Below the pieces are notes generated by a model. The model ran no database searches. It was not told the origin of the DNA and saw nothing but the letters and a program-made list of their open reading frames with translations. Of a DNA stretch of 64,000 nucleotides, positions 57,278-64,000 are shown one piece after another. The DNA comes from a virus, in IMG/VR virus record IMGVR_UViG_3300001796_000003, positions 1 through 64,000 of that record; one strand, written 5' to 3'. Both the position numbers and the translations under genes were made by a program. Positions within the stretch are counted from its first letter, which is position 1, and every line of letters starts with the position of its first letter.

Positions 57278-58312
57278 ATGAATACAAATACTAAGATCAA
57301 GTTGAATATGGACTCGCTGAAGACTTCGAAGGAGTGGGTTCGTCACAAGGTGAAGAGCGGCAGCAACATCTTCCGCATTCTCCCTCCGTTTGGTGATAGC
57401 TCAAACGGTTACCCGTACCGCAAGTGGCAGATTATCTGGGGCCTCACTGACCCCTCGAGTGGTCGTGTTCGTCCGTATGCCTCTTCGTTGACCACCGAGA
57501 AGCGCGACCCGGTTGTTGAGTTTGTTACGGATCTCCGTACGCGCCTTGATGAGATGGAAGGTACGCTCAAGGGCCGTGGTATGGACGACAAGAGCGTTCA
57601 GAAGCATCCGAAGTTCGCGCGTCTTGCAAAGTTCATCCGCGATGTGTCCCCGAAGACTGTTTATCTTTACAATGCAGCTGACAAGGCTGGTGTTGTGGGT
57701 CTTCTGGAGCTCAAGAGCTCAGCACACAAGGACATGAAGGCATGCATGAACGAGTATATCCGCGACTACAATCAGGATCCGACCTCGCTCAACAGCAACG
57801 ATGATGATTCTGGCGTGTGGTTCAATGTTAAGCGTACTGGCGAAGGCTTTGACACGGAATACAAGGTCGAGAAGCTCCAGACCAAGCAGAAGGTTGGCAA
57901 CAACATCTCATTCGTTGACGATCGCACTCCGCTTCCTGAGGCTCTCGTGCAGAACTTCGACAACCTCGCTTATGACCTCAGCGCGGTCTATAAGACCAAT
58001 ACATATGACGATCTGAATGACGTCCTTCAGGCAAACCTCGATACGTTCTACAAGGTGTGCCCTGAAGCCAACCTCTCAATTCCTGTGGATCTCGATTCGG
58101 ACGATGAGGCCGAGGGTGCAGCACCTGTTCCGGTCAAGGCAACTCCTGTAGCAGCAAAGCCGGCTGGTAAGGTTGCACTCAAGCTTCAGGATTCGGACGA
58201 TGAAGAGGAAGCTGCTCCCGTTGCCAAGGCTGCCACCAAGAAGCCAGCAATGCCTGTCGTGTCGGACGATGACGACTTCATGGCTCAAGCAGACGCGATC
58301 CTTCGAGGATAA
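57278..58312 (+). CDS. Single-stranded DNA-binding protein, gp32-like (344 residues)
   Basis: Binds and protects single-stranded DNA and coordinates polymerase, RecA and helicase. The OB-type core has SGSNIFRILPPFGDSS, PYRKWQIIWGL and VYLYNAADK. The last 85 residues are a flexible linker with an acidic end (DSDDEEEAAPV, then VSDDDDFMAQADAILRG), the usual interaction tail of phage SSBs. It lacks an obvious zinc cluster. Good GC-rich codon use suggests high expression. Spacing to the next gene is 5 bases. Confidence 0.85.
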   Translation: MNTNTKIKLNMDSLKTSKEWVRHKVKSGSNIFRILPPFGDSSNGYPYRKWQIIWGLTDPSSGRVRPYASSLTTEKRDPVVEFVTDLRTRLDEMEGTLKGRGMDDKSVQKHPKFARLAKFIRDVSPKTVYLYNAADKAGVVGLLELKSSAHKDMKACMNEYIRDYNQDPTSLNSNDDDSGVWFNVKRTGEGFDTEYKVEKLQTKQKVGNNISFVDDRTPLPEALVQNFDNLAYDLSAVYKTNTYDDLNDVLQANLDTFYKVCPEANLSIPVDLDSDDEAEGAAPVPVKATPVAAKPAGKVALKLQDSDDEEEAAPVAKAATKKPAMPVVSDDDDFMAQADAILRG

Positions 58313-58317
58313 CATAA

Positions 58318-58767
58318 ATGAGTGACCTTCCCACGAAAGTGGTGGATGTTACTCGATTAGCAGAATACGTAAACAAGATTGAGGAGCTATCATCGGTATC
58401 AAAGATGATGGCTCCCGTCTATTTACGGGACTTTATTCTCGGACAGGATGTCGCCGCTACGTTACTAGCGAAGGCTGTTCAGGCCGACAATAAAGCTAAA
58501 GCTGCTCTCGAGTATGCTGAATCCATCGCCTATCTAGAGAACGCAAAAGCGTACCTTGATATGAAAGGTATCAAGGATACATCAGAAGCACGGAAGCAAT
58601 ACGTCAACATTGATCCTGACGTGGTTAAGGCAAAAGACAACAAGGCAATGACTGAAGCCACTGTGGTTCTGTTCAAGAGTAAGTTGAGTGAACTTCGTCA
58701 GAGCCACGATACACTGAAGAAGATTACGTACGGGGATAATAACATGACGCCGTATGAAGGAATGTAA
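58318..58767 (+). CDS. Helical protein between SSB and RecA, possible UvsY-like mediator (149 residues)
   Basis: Almost wholly helical, with KLSELRQSHDTLKKITYG at the end and an internal coiled part (YAESIAYLENAKAYLDMKG). Its place between SSB and RecA and its size (149; T4 UvsY is about 137) fit a recombination mediator that loads RecA on SSB-coated DNA. No conserved UvsY residue can be confirmed by eye, so the name is only a hypothesis. Confidence 0.55.
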   Translation: MSDLPTKVVDVTRLAEYVNKIEELSSVSKMMAPVYLRDFILGQDVAATLLAKAVQADNKAKAALEYAESIAYLENAKAYLDMKGIKDTSEARKQYVNIDPDVVKAKDNKAMTEATVVLFKSKLSELRQSHDTLKKITYGDNNMTPYEGM

Positions 58768-58781
58768 CTGGAGAATACCCT

Positions 58782-59048
58782 ATGAAAATCAAACTAACTA
58801 AAAGATCAAAGACAGATGGAACACTAGTAACGGTATCATTGGCCCAATTAAACGACTATCACTTCAAGCATGGCTTCATTGGCGAAGAGCTAATTGCTGA
58901 TGTGGATGGTGTTGCTACAGTATTCACGCTAGCACGGCCCAATAAGGAAGGGTTCCCGACTGTCATGACAACGCGTAGTCTTCCTCGCCACGTTCGTCTT
59001 CCCCGTGTTGGCCGTCCGGTCTATGCGGAAATCTCGGAGCTTCGCTAA
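58782..59048 (+). CDS. 88-residue protein of unknown function
   Basis: Small basic strand-rich protein with a good ribosome site (GGAGA). Ends VRLPRVGRPVYAEISELR. Its stop overlaps the recA ATG (TAATG), so it is coupled to recA. No domain recognised. Confidence 0.65.
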   Translation: MKIKLTKRSKTDGTLVTVSLAQLNDYHFKHGFIGEELIADVDGVATVFTLARPNKEGFPTVMTTRSLPRHVRLPRVGRPVYAEISELR

Positions 59049-60175
59049 TGGCTAATAAGTGGCTCTCCAAGATGACGGGCGATTTCGGTATCGTCGCGTC
59101 GCAGCTGAAGACAGCCCTGCCGCCGGTTATTCCGTCACGGTCGCCTTCGCTTAACTGGGCGCTCGATATCGGTGGTTTCCAGCCTGGTAAGGTCTATGTT
59201 CCGTACGGCCCCGAGTCATCAGGTAAATCGCTGCTTGCGATGATGGTTATCGCAGACCTACAGAAGCGTGACCCTGAGGCCATCTTCGTGTGGTTTGATG
59301 CTGAATTCTCATTCAACCTCAACCTATTCGTGAAGATCGGCGGTGATGCGGAACGTCTCTATCTCCGCCGCACCAACAATCCTGAGCTCATCTTCGATTA
59401 TATGAAGACAGAGATGAAGGAGCTTCTGCAGGACGGGGCGCCAATCCGTGGCTTCGTTATTGACTCGATCAAGTCAATCCTGTATCCTAAGGAACAGAAC
59501 ATGAAGAAGACCACTGACCAGAAGATGGGCGGTACTGGTGCTTCTTATCTTCCTACGGCTCTCAAGTGGATTATCCCGATTGTGGCTGAGTTCAATCTTC
59601 TTGCCTTCCTTATTCAGCAGGTGACGATGGAGATTGACCCTAATAAGGCAAAGCGCAATCCGTATGTCATCACGGAAGGCCGTGCTCTCAAGCATGCCGC
59701 AGATACTATGCTCGAGATTACCAAGCTCGATACAAAGGCTGGTGTTCTTGAGTCAGGTACGGCATTGTCCGGTTCTGCTCATCAGGTCGGTCACGTCATT
59801 CGTGTCAAGGTGAAGAAGAATCGCCTTGGTCGTCCTGCCCGTGTTGCTCAATTCGCTTATCACTACGACAAGGGGGTTATCAACACGGGTGAAGAGTTGT
59901 TTGATCTAGGGAAGACTCTAGGTCTTATCTTCCATCCGATTAGCGAAACAACTGGTAAGCCTAATGCAATGATGTGGGCGTTCGGGAAGCATCCCCCGAT
60001 TAAGGGAGAGGATAACATGAAACAGTTCATCGTTGCCTCTCCTGAAGTTCAGGAAGAACTGATGAAGGCTTGTCATGGTCATCAGGATTCGACTGAAATC
60101 AAGGTTGATGCAGATGGCGTCGTCATCGGTGACGATGATGATGTTCTCGGTGCTCTCAGTTTCGACGAAGAATAA
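59048..60175 (+). CDS. recA: Recombinase RecA/UvsX (375 residues)
   Basis: Strand-exchange ATPase for recombination-dependent replication and repair. Walker A is GPESSGKS (54-61); FVWFDAEFSF includes the catalytic acidic position, and IRGFVIDSIKSI is Walker B. LIQQVTMEID corresponds to the loop near L2. The extra C-terminal part (from about 270) with an acidic end (DGVVIGDDDDVLGALSFDEE, read in parts) is typical of phage RecA proteins. The gene is followed by a nested hairpin and an HNH nuclease. Confidence 0.93.
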   Translation: MANKWLSKMTGDFGIVASQLKTALPPVIPSRSPSLNWALDIGGFQPGKVYVPYGPESSGKSLLAMMVIADLQKRDPEAIFVWFDAEFSFNLNLFVKIGGDAERLYLRRTNNPELIFDYMKTEMKELLQDGAPIRGFVIDSIKSILYPKEQNMKKTTDQKMGGTGASYLPTALKWIIPIVAEFNLLAFLIQQVTMEIDPNKAKRNPYVITEGRALKHAADTMLEITKLDTKAGVLESGTALSGSAHQVGHVIRVKVKKNRLGRPARVAQFAYHYDKGVINTGEELFDLGKTLGLIFHPISETTGKPNAMMWAFGKHPPIKGEDNMKQFIVASPEVQEELMKACHGHQDSTEIKVDADGVVIGDDDDVLGALSFDEE

Positions 60176-60190
60176 CAGAATACACAGGAC

Positions 60191-60233
60191 TATCCGGCGG
60201 GTGGGCTATAGCAATATAGCCTATCGCCGGATA
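60191..60233 (+). other. Nested hairpin with GNRA tetraloop between recA and HNH gene
   Basis: TATCCGGCG (60191-60199) pairs with CGCCGGATA (60225-60233). Inside, GGCTATA (60204-60210) pairs with TATAGCC (60215-60221) around a GCAA tetraloop. Sixteen perfect base pairs in total, no T-run behind it. It can stop the recA transcript, protect its 3' end or regulate the HNH start 16 bases later. Confidence 0.7.
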
Positions 60234-60249
60234 CTTGTATAAGGACCCT

Positions 60250-60834
60250 ATGAAAAAGATTTGTTCTAAGTGCGGAATTGAAGGAGAGTTAACCGTTGAC
60301 TTTTATAAGGATAAGCGCGGTCTTGGGGGTTTTCGCTCTAAATGCAAATCGTGTGACAAGCAGAGAGCAATAAAATGGAATAGAGAAAATAAGGAAGCTC
60401 ATGCTCAGCATCAGCGTCTCTTTGCTAAAAACAATCCCAATTCGACTCGAGTCAGTAGAGCTAAATATGTTGAAAAATATCCGGACAGAATTGCAGCGTC
60501 TCAAACTAAATACTTAAACTCAAATCCGCAGGCCCGCCTTAGAGGAAACTTAAGACGTCGCCTTTATAACTTTCTTAAGCGAACTAAACAACCTAAAATT
60601 GCTTCTGCAGTTGATGAATTAGGGTGCTCTGTTGAAGAACTTAAAAAATACTTAGAGTCAAAGTTTCAATCAGGAATGACCTGGGACAATTATGGTTTGT
60701 GGGAAATTGACCACATTAAACCGTTAGCTGCGTTTGATATGCTCGATATGCAACAAGTCAAACAGGCTTGTCATTATACTAATTTGCAGCCACTGTGGCA
60801 AGAAGACAACAGAAGCAAAGGAGATAGACAATGA
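60250..60834 (+). CDS. HNH endonuclease adjacent to sbcD (194 residues)
   Basis: Paralogue of the HNH protein at 47921-48529: zinc finger cysteines 5, 8, 32 and 35, then a basic linker, then the HNH core with GMTWDNYG, WEIDHIKPL, ACHYTNLQPLW and RSKGDRQ. The start is ATG 60250 with AAGGA upstream and a TATAAG box six bases before the ATG, so it may have its own promoter; an earlier in-frame start at 60235 lies next to the hairpin. It overlaps sbcD by four bases (ATGA). A mobile, free-standing homing endonuclease is the best reading. Confidence 0.85.
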   Translation: MKKICSKCGIEGELTVDFYKDKRGLGGFRSKCKSCDKQRAIKWNRENKEAHAQHQRLFAKNNPNSTRVSRAKYVEKYPDRIAASQTKYLNSNPQARLRGNLRRRLYNFLKRTKQPKIASAVDELGCSVEELKKYLESKFQSGMTWDNYGLWEIDHIKPLAAFDMLDMQQVKQACHYTNLQPLWQEDNRSKGDRQ

Positions 60835-61850
60835 GAGTTTTGTTCATTGGAGATATGCATCTTCGCATTAATAAGTTTTCTCTTGCATTACAGTTTCTTA
60901 CTTGGTTAAATACGTTTATTGAAGATCAAAAGCCAGATTTAGTGGTTAATTTAGGTGATGCTACGGATACGCATGCGGTCATTCGCTCCGAGGTGCTCAA
61001 TGAGCTAATGGCTCACATATATCACGTAGTTGATTCAGGTATTCCGTATGTTTACGTTTCGGGTAATCATGACTATTTTTCCCCTAAAGACTCCAAATAT
61101 CACGCTCTCCTCCCCTTCAAGGGACGCATCAACAATCTGTTTGTCGTAGACGAGCCTCAGGATCTGTTTGGGATGACGTTTGTTCCGTTCATGGCAGATG
61201 AGAAGAAGTTCCCGACAAAGACTAAGCCAATCTGCATTGCCCATCAGACCTTCCTAGGTGCCGATTACGGTGCAATTAATGCTAATGAGGGGATTGATGC
61301 TAATACTGTGAGTGCAGATATCATCATTTCGGGTCATATCCACAAGAAACACGACCTGGGGAAGGTCGTGTATGTGGGATCACCTTATAGCCAGGATGCT
61401 TCCGATGCCAACCAAATTAAGGGTATTAGTACCTTCGACACAGACACGTTTGAATTTTCTTTCACTCCGACACCTATGCCTTCATGGAAAACCATTAAGC
61501 TTGAGATATCAAGCGCGCAGGGAGCTGATGGACTTCATATGGCTCTTGAACAGGCTACGTCTGACCGAACTACAAGTCATCATTACCTCATCGAAATCAC
61601 TGGACCTAAAGCCGAAGTAGTTGCCTATATCGAGTCTCCTCAGTATCTAAAGCTAGTCAAAGGTCTGAGTATAAGACTTAAGACGGTCTTTACAGATAAG
61701 GAACGTAAGAAGGTCGCAATTAGTGCTATATCTATGGAACAAGTTCTTTCTGAGTTTGTAAATAGGGTTTATAGTGGAAGTCTAGATAAAGACAAGGTTT
61801 TACAGAAGGCCAAGGAAGTACTCGAGCAAGTTAAGTCCCAGGCGACCTGA
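60831..61850 (+). CDS. sbcD: Recombination nuclease subunit SbcD/gp47 (339 residues)
   Basis: Mre11/SbcD-family metallophosphoesterase and partner of SbcC. Motifs in order: FIGDMHLRI (1), NLGDATDTHA (2), VSGNHDYF (3), CIAHQTF (4) and ISGHIHKKHD (5). The C-terminal third carries the SbcC-binding region. It is separated from sbcC by about 10 kb, although in many phages the two genes lie close; in both places an HNH endonuclease sits directly upstream. Confidence 0.92.
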   Translation: MRVLFIGDMHLRINKFSLALQFLTWLNTFIEDQKPDLVVNLGDATDTHAVIRSEVLNELMAHIYHVVDSGIPYVYVSGNHDYFSPKDSKYHALLPFKGRINNLFVVDEPQDLFGMTFVPFMADEKKFPTKTKPICIAHQTFLGADYGAINANEGIDANTVSADIIISGHIHKKHDLGKVVYVGSPYSQDASDANQIKGISTFDTDTFEFSFTPTPMPSWKTIKLEISSAQGADGLHMALEQATSDRTTSHHYLIEITGPKAEVVAYIESPQYLKLVKGLSIRLKTVFTDKERKKVAISAISMEQVLSEFVNRVYSGSLDKDKVLQKAKEVLEQVKSQAT

Positions 61851-61856
61851 TATAAT
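61851..61856 (+). promoter_or_regulatory. -10 box (TATAAT)
   Basis: TATAAT begins one base after the sbcD stop, 17 bases before ATG 61874. Confidence 0.45.
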
Positions 61857-61873
61857 AGGCGAGTAGGTAAATT

Positions 61874-62326
61874 ATGGAAAAGACTGATGTTACAGAGATT
61901 ATGGATTCCGATCGTTGGTTGCTCAACAACGGGCTGGTGTCCGATACTATCAAAAATCAGCTCTTTTTCTGTGGGTCGATTGTTCATAAGGACGTTCAGG
62001 CAGTAGAGGTAAGAGTAGTTCCAGAGAAGAAACTGGTCGACTACATCATTTATGTCACTCCTGGTCTTCTCGAGAAGATCGCCCAATATCAAAAGCTATC
62101 TTCATCAACGTCGATATTTGGGCTATGGAGATTTAAGCGGCTTCTGAAGCGTGAGGGTTGCCTCGACTTCCAGAAGGTGCTTAATTCTTTTGTAGTTGAC
62201 TATTGTGGCCCCAAGTGGGTTGCAAAAGCTAGCGTTATCAGCTTTGACTCGTATGTAGATGGTCTTGAGGCTGACAATGACGACAACGGAGACAGTGAGT
62301 TTCATCAACCGTCTGACAACGGATAA
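61874..62326 (+). CDS. 150-residue protein of unknown function
   Basis: Alpha/beta protein with strands KLVDYIIYVTPGLL and a helix with FGLWRFKRLLKREG; the last 25 residues are acidic and disordered (DNDDNGDSE). No family recognised. It overlaps the next gene by about 50 bases. Confidence 0.65.
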   Translation: MEKTDVTEIMDSDRWLLNNGLVSDTIKNQLFFCGSIVHKDVQAVEVRVVPEKKLVDYIIYVTPGLLEKIAQYQKLSSSTSIFGLWRFKRLLKREGCLDFQKVLNSFVVDYCGPKWVAKASVISFDSYVDGLEADNDDNGDSEFHQPSDNG

Positions 62327-62684
62327 AGACGAACAGCAAGAATTGTGGGTTCATTATTTAGAGAATAATGACCTTTCTGCTTTGTCAACTCACTTGTCTC
62401 AAATACGCAAACAGTATAGTGAAGAGGAATTGCTCCAAGTTACTATTTGGAAGCAAATCAGACACCCTTCTGACCTTAATCTGCAGTGGGTCTTTGATAA
62501 CTTTACTGACCTAGAACAGTCAGTTATTCACTTGTTGATATTGAATGTTTCGTTGGTGGATATCGCTAGTATTAAGTCAATTGGAATAAATCGTCTGCGT
62601 CACGTTATATCGATAATCCAACAAAACCCTGCGTGGGACACTTTTTCCACTTCGTGGTATAAAGATAGTTTAAAAGGAACTTAA
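62277..62684 (+). CDS. Helical protein upstream of terminase (135 residues)
   Basis: Largely helical. The start at ATG 62277 has GAGG and a 6-base spacer; ATG 62259 and GTG 62295 are alternatives. The section NFTDLEQSVIHLLILNVSLVD, followed by IGINRLRHVISII, resembles a sigma region-4 or LuxR-type helix-turn-helix by pattern only, so a transcription role (perhaps late gene control) is possible but unproved. Confidence 0.6.
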   Translation: MTTTETVSFINRLTTDKDEQQELWVHYLENNDLSALSTHLSQIRKQYSEEELLQVTIWKQIRHPSDLNLQWVFDNFTDLEQSVIHLLILNVSLVDIASIKSIGINRLRHVISIIQQNPAWDTFSTSWYKDSLKGT

Positions 62685-62686
62685 GA

Positions 62687-63298
62687 ATGGCTCTAAAGAC
62701 ATCTCTCACAGAGGAAGAAAAATATGGTCTCTCGGCAGAAGAGATTAAGCTAGCCACTCGTTGGCTTCGTGTTCACAAGACAGCCGGAGCTATTCCTGAT
62801 CTTGAGGCAGCTAAACTTTTCGAACTGTATCTTCTTGGTGAGCCTCTTGTTAAATTGGCACAGAACTTTCCTCAGTATCCCTTTGGACAGATTGCCTTTA
62901 CGGCCGCTTACAAGCGTTGGCCTGCAGACCGCGATCGTATGATGTCTACTCTCAAGGATAGAGTACAGGCAAAAGTAGTCAAGAGTGTGCTCGATCAGGT
63001 TGACTTTCTAACTAGCATGATGGCAGTAGCTAATGCTGAACACCTGGACAGTATGTCCAAGTATGTTCGCGATCCGAGCAACAATCCTAAGCCAGCGCTC
63101 CGCATTACTTCTATTAAGGATTATAAAGACATCACGGACACTCTCTTGAAGATTGTGACTGGTGCAACTGCCGGCGGGGAGAAGGGAAAGAGCTCGCCGA
63201 TGATTTCGGCCCTTACTTCACACGAGGATAGACGTCAGCTTCCGGGCCCCAAGGAAGAAGTTGAAGAAGTGACGATCTTGAACATTGACAATGGCTAA
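62687..63298 (+). CDS. Probable terminase small subunit (203 residues)
   Basis: Directly precedes and overlaps the large terminase by 8 bases, the usual arrangement. It is helical, with an N-terminal AEEIKLATRWLRVHKTAG region and a central helix pair (VVKSVLDQVDFLTSMMAVA) that could form the oligomeric ring. The C-terminus is acidic and flexible (KEEVEEVTILNIDNG). Role: recognition of concatemeric DNA and control of cutting. Assigned from position and architecture. Confidence 0.65.
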   Translation: MALKTSLTEEEKYGLSAEEIKLATRWLRVHKTAGAIPDLEAAKLFELYLLGEPLVKLAQNFPQYPFGQIAFTAAYKRWPADRDRMMSTLKDRVQAKVVKSVLDQVDFLTSMMAVANAEHLDSMSKYVRDPSNNPKPALRITSIKDYKDITDTLLKIVTGATAGGEKGKSSPMISALTSHEDRRQLPGPKEEVEEVTILNIDNG

Positions 63299-64000
63299 AA
63301 AGAAGACAACGCAGCCAGGGCTCACAATAGAGCAGAAGCGCAAGATCATGCTTCAGCCTTGCAAGACTAAGGCTGAGTTAAAGGCATGGATTAAGTATTT
63401 TCTTGGTCTTGATCTTCCTGATTTTACAGTCTCAAGACATGCGGATACCAATCCCCTTCTGGTTGTTTGGGAGATCTACGATATCTGCGTGAATAAGAAT
63501 AACCCCGACAAGATTCAGGAGTTGCTCTATGTCGCGTCCCGAGGTTCTGGAAAGACTCTCGGTGCAGCTATCGCAGAGTTCATGATCATGCTTCACGATC
63601 AGCGCGATATCGCTCACGTTGGCGCTATTATGTCACAGGCCGAACGTGCATACGAGTATATTCAGCAGTTCTGTGTCGCCCCTAACGTCAAGGCTATCAT
63701 TGATCCTCCCGGAGTCCCCGAGAGTGAGAAGATCCTCCAGAAGAACACGATGTCTAAGAGCGTTTTCGAGGTCAATGGCACCAAGTGTGCTATGGAAATT
63801 CTGCCTACCACAATGAAGGCGCTTAACGGCGTCCACTGTTCGCTTGTCTCCTGCGATGAGCTCGATACGTTGCAAGGTGAAGGCCTCAAGGCCATTAAGG
63901 AAGTAGCGGGCATGTTGGATACGAAGAAGGGCAAGAAGCCGCTTCGTATCGGTATCTCTACTCGTAAGTCGCGTGCCGGTCTCATGAATGAGATGATGGA
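63291..64000 (+). CDS. terL: Terminase large subunit, 5' part (at least 236 residues)
   Basis: Packaging ATPase/nuclease; the gene runs beyond the window, so only the ATPase part is seen. Walker A is SRGSGKT at 83-89; Walker B with the catalytic glutamate is LVSCDELD. A coupling-motif-like IGISTRKSR follows near residue 225. The open frame has no stop up to base 64000. Start ATG 63291 overlaps the previous stop. The nuclease domain would lie further right. Confidence 0.9.
   Translation, partial: MAKKKTTQPGLTIEQKRKIMLQPCKTKAELKAWIKYFLGLDLPDFTVSRHADTNPLLVVWEIYDICVNKNNPDKIQELLYVASRGSGKTLGAAIAEFMIMLHDQRDIAHVGAIMSQAERAYEYIQQFCVAPNVKAIIDPPGVPESEKILQKNTMSKSVFEVNGTKCAMEILPTTMKALNGVHCSLVSCDELDTLQGEGLKAIKEVAGMLDTKKGKKPLRIGISTRKSRAGLMNEMM

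Noticed and set aside
1-64000. CRISPR array, integrase, repressor or insertion sequence
   Set aside because: No regularly spaced direct repeats, no tyrosine or serine recombinase and no transposase were found. The only mobile-type genes are HNH nucleases.

Overview
The window is part of the genome of a large tailed bacteriophage with a contractile tail (myovirus type). It encodes a tail sheath, three tube-like proteins, a tape-measure protein, a baseplate hub, spike and wedge set, and tail fibres. It also carries a self-contained DNA replication and recombination set: DnaB-type helicase, primase, PHP-containing DNA polymerase III alpha, gp32-like single-strand binding protein, RecA/UvsX, SbcC/SbcD, UvsW-like helicase and dUTPase. 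There is a phage GroEL and, at the right edge, a large terminase that runs out of the window. I see no integrase, repressor or canonical tRNA. The host cannot be named from the sequence. Many -10 boxes (TATAAT, usually preceded by G, without a visible -35) lie 6-7 bases before an ATG, which suggests a host or phase of infection in which leaderless mRNAs are translated.

Layout. (1) 1-2330: a GC-rich, minus-strand block of small genes, including two 154-residue paralogues, separated by repeated hairpin elements that share a 15-base sequence. (2) 2440-2560: a 16-bp perfect inverted repeat and a long UUCG-capped hairpin, no gene. (3) 2593-5239: a tandem run of 14 very short plus-strand genes, many overlapping, which appear to be diverged copies of one two-helix miniprotein with a shared 11-residue core. 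I do not recognise this family and it is the most unusual part of the window. (4) 5228-5482: a small cysteine-rich minus-strand gene, divergent from (5) 5544-38641: the neck, tail, baseplate and fibre genes, all on plus. (6) 38642-41465: a minus-strand helicase/primase operon whose last stop abuts the last fibre stop. (7) 41603-62684: plus-strand replication, recombination, nucleotide and chaperone genes, with two related HNH endonucleases placed directly before sbcC and sbcD. (8) 62687-64000: the probable small and the partial large terminase subunits.

How it works together: the minus-strand leftmost block and the miniprotein array look like accessory (probably early) genes. The right half copies, repairs and packages DNA. 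The middle block builds the contractile tail in the usual order: sheath, tube, chaperones, tape measure, hub, spike, wedge, fibres. Promoter-like boxes and intrinsic terminators (11849, 12970, 52208) split the plus-strand genes into several transcription units.
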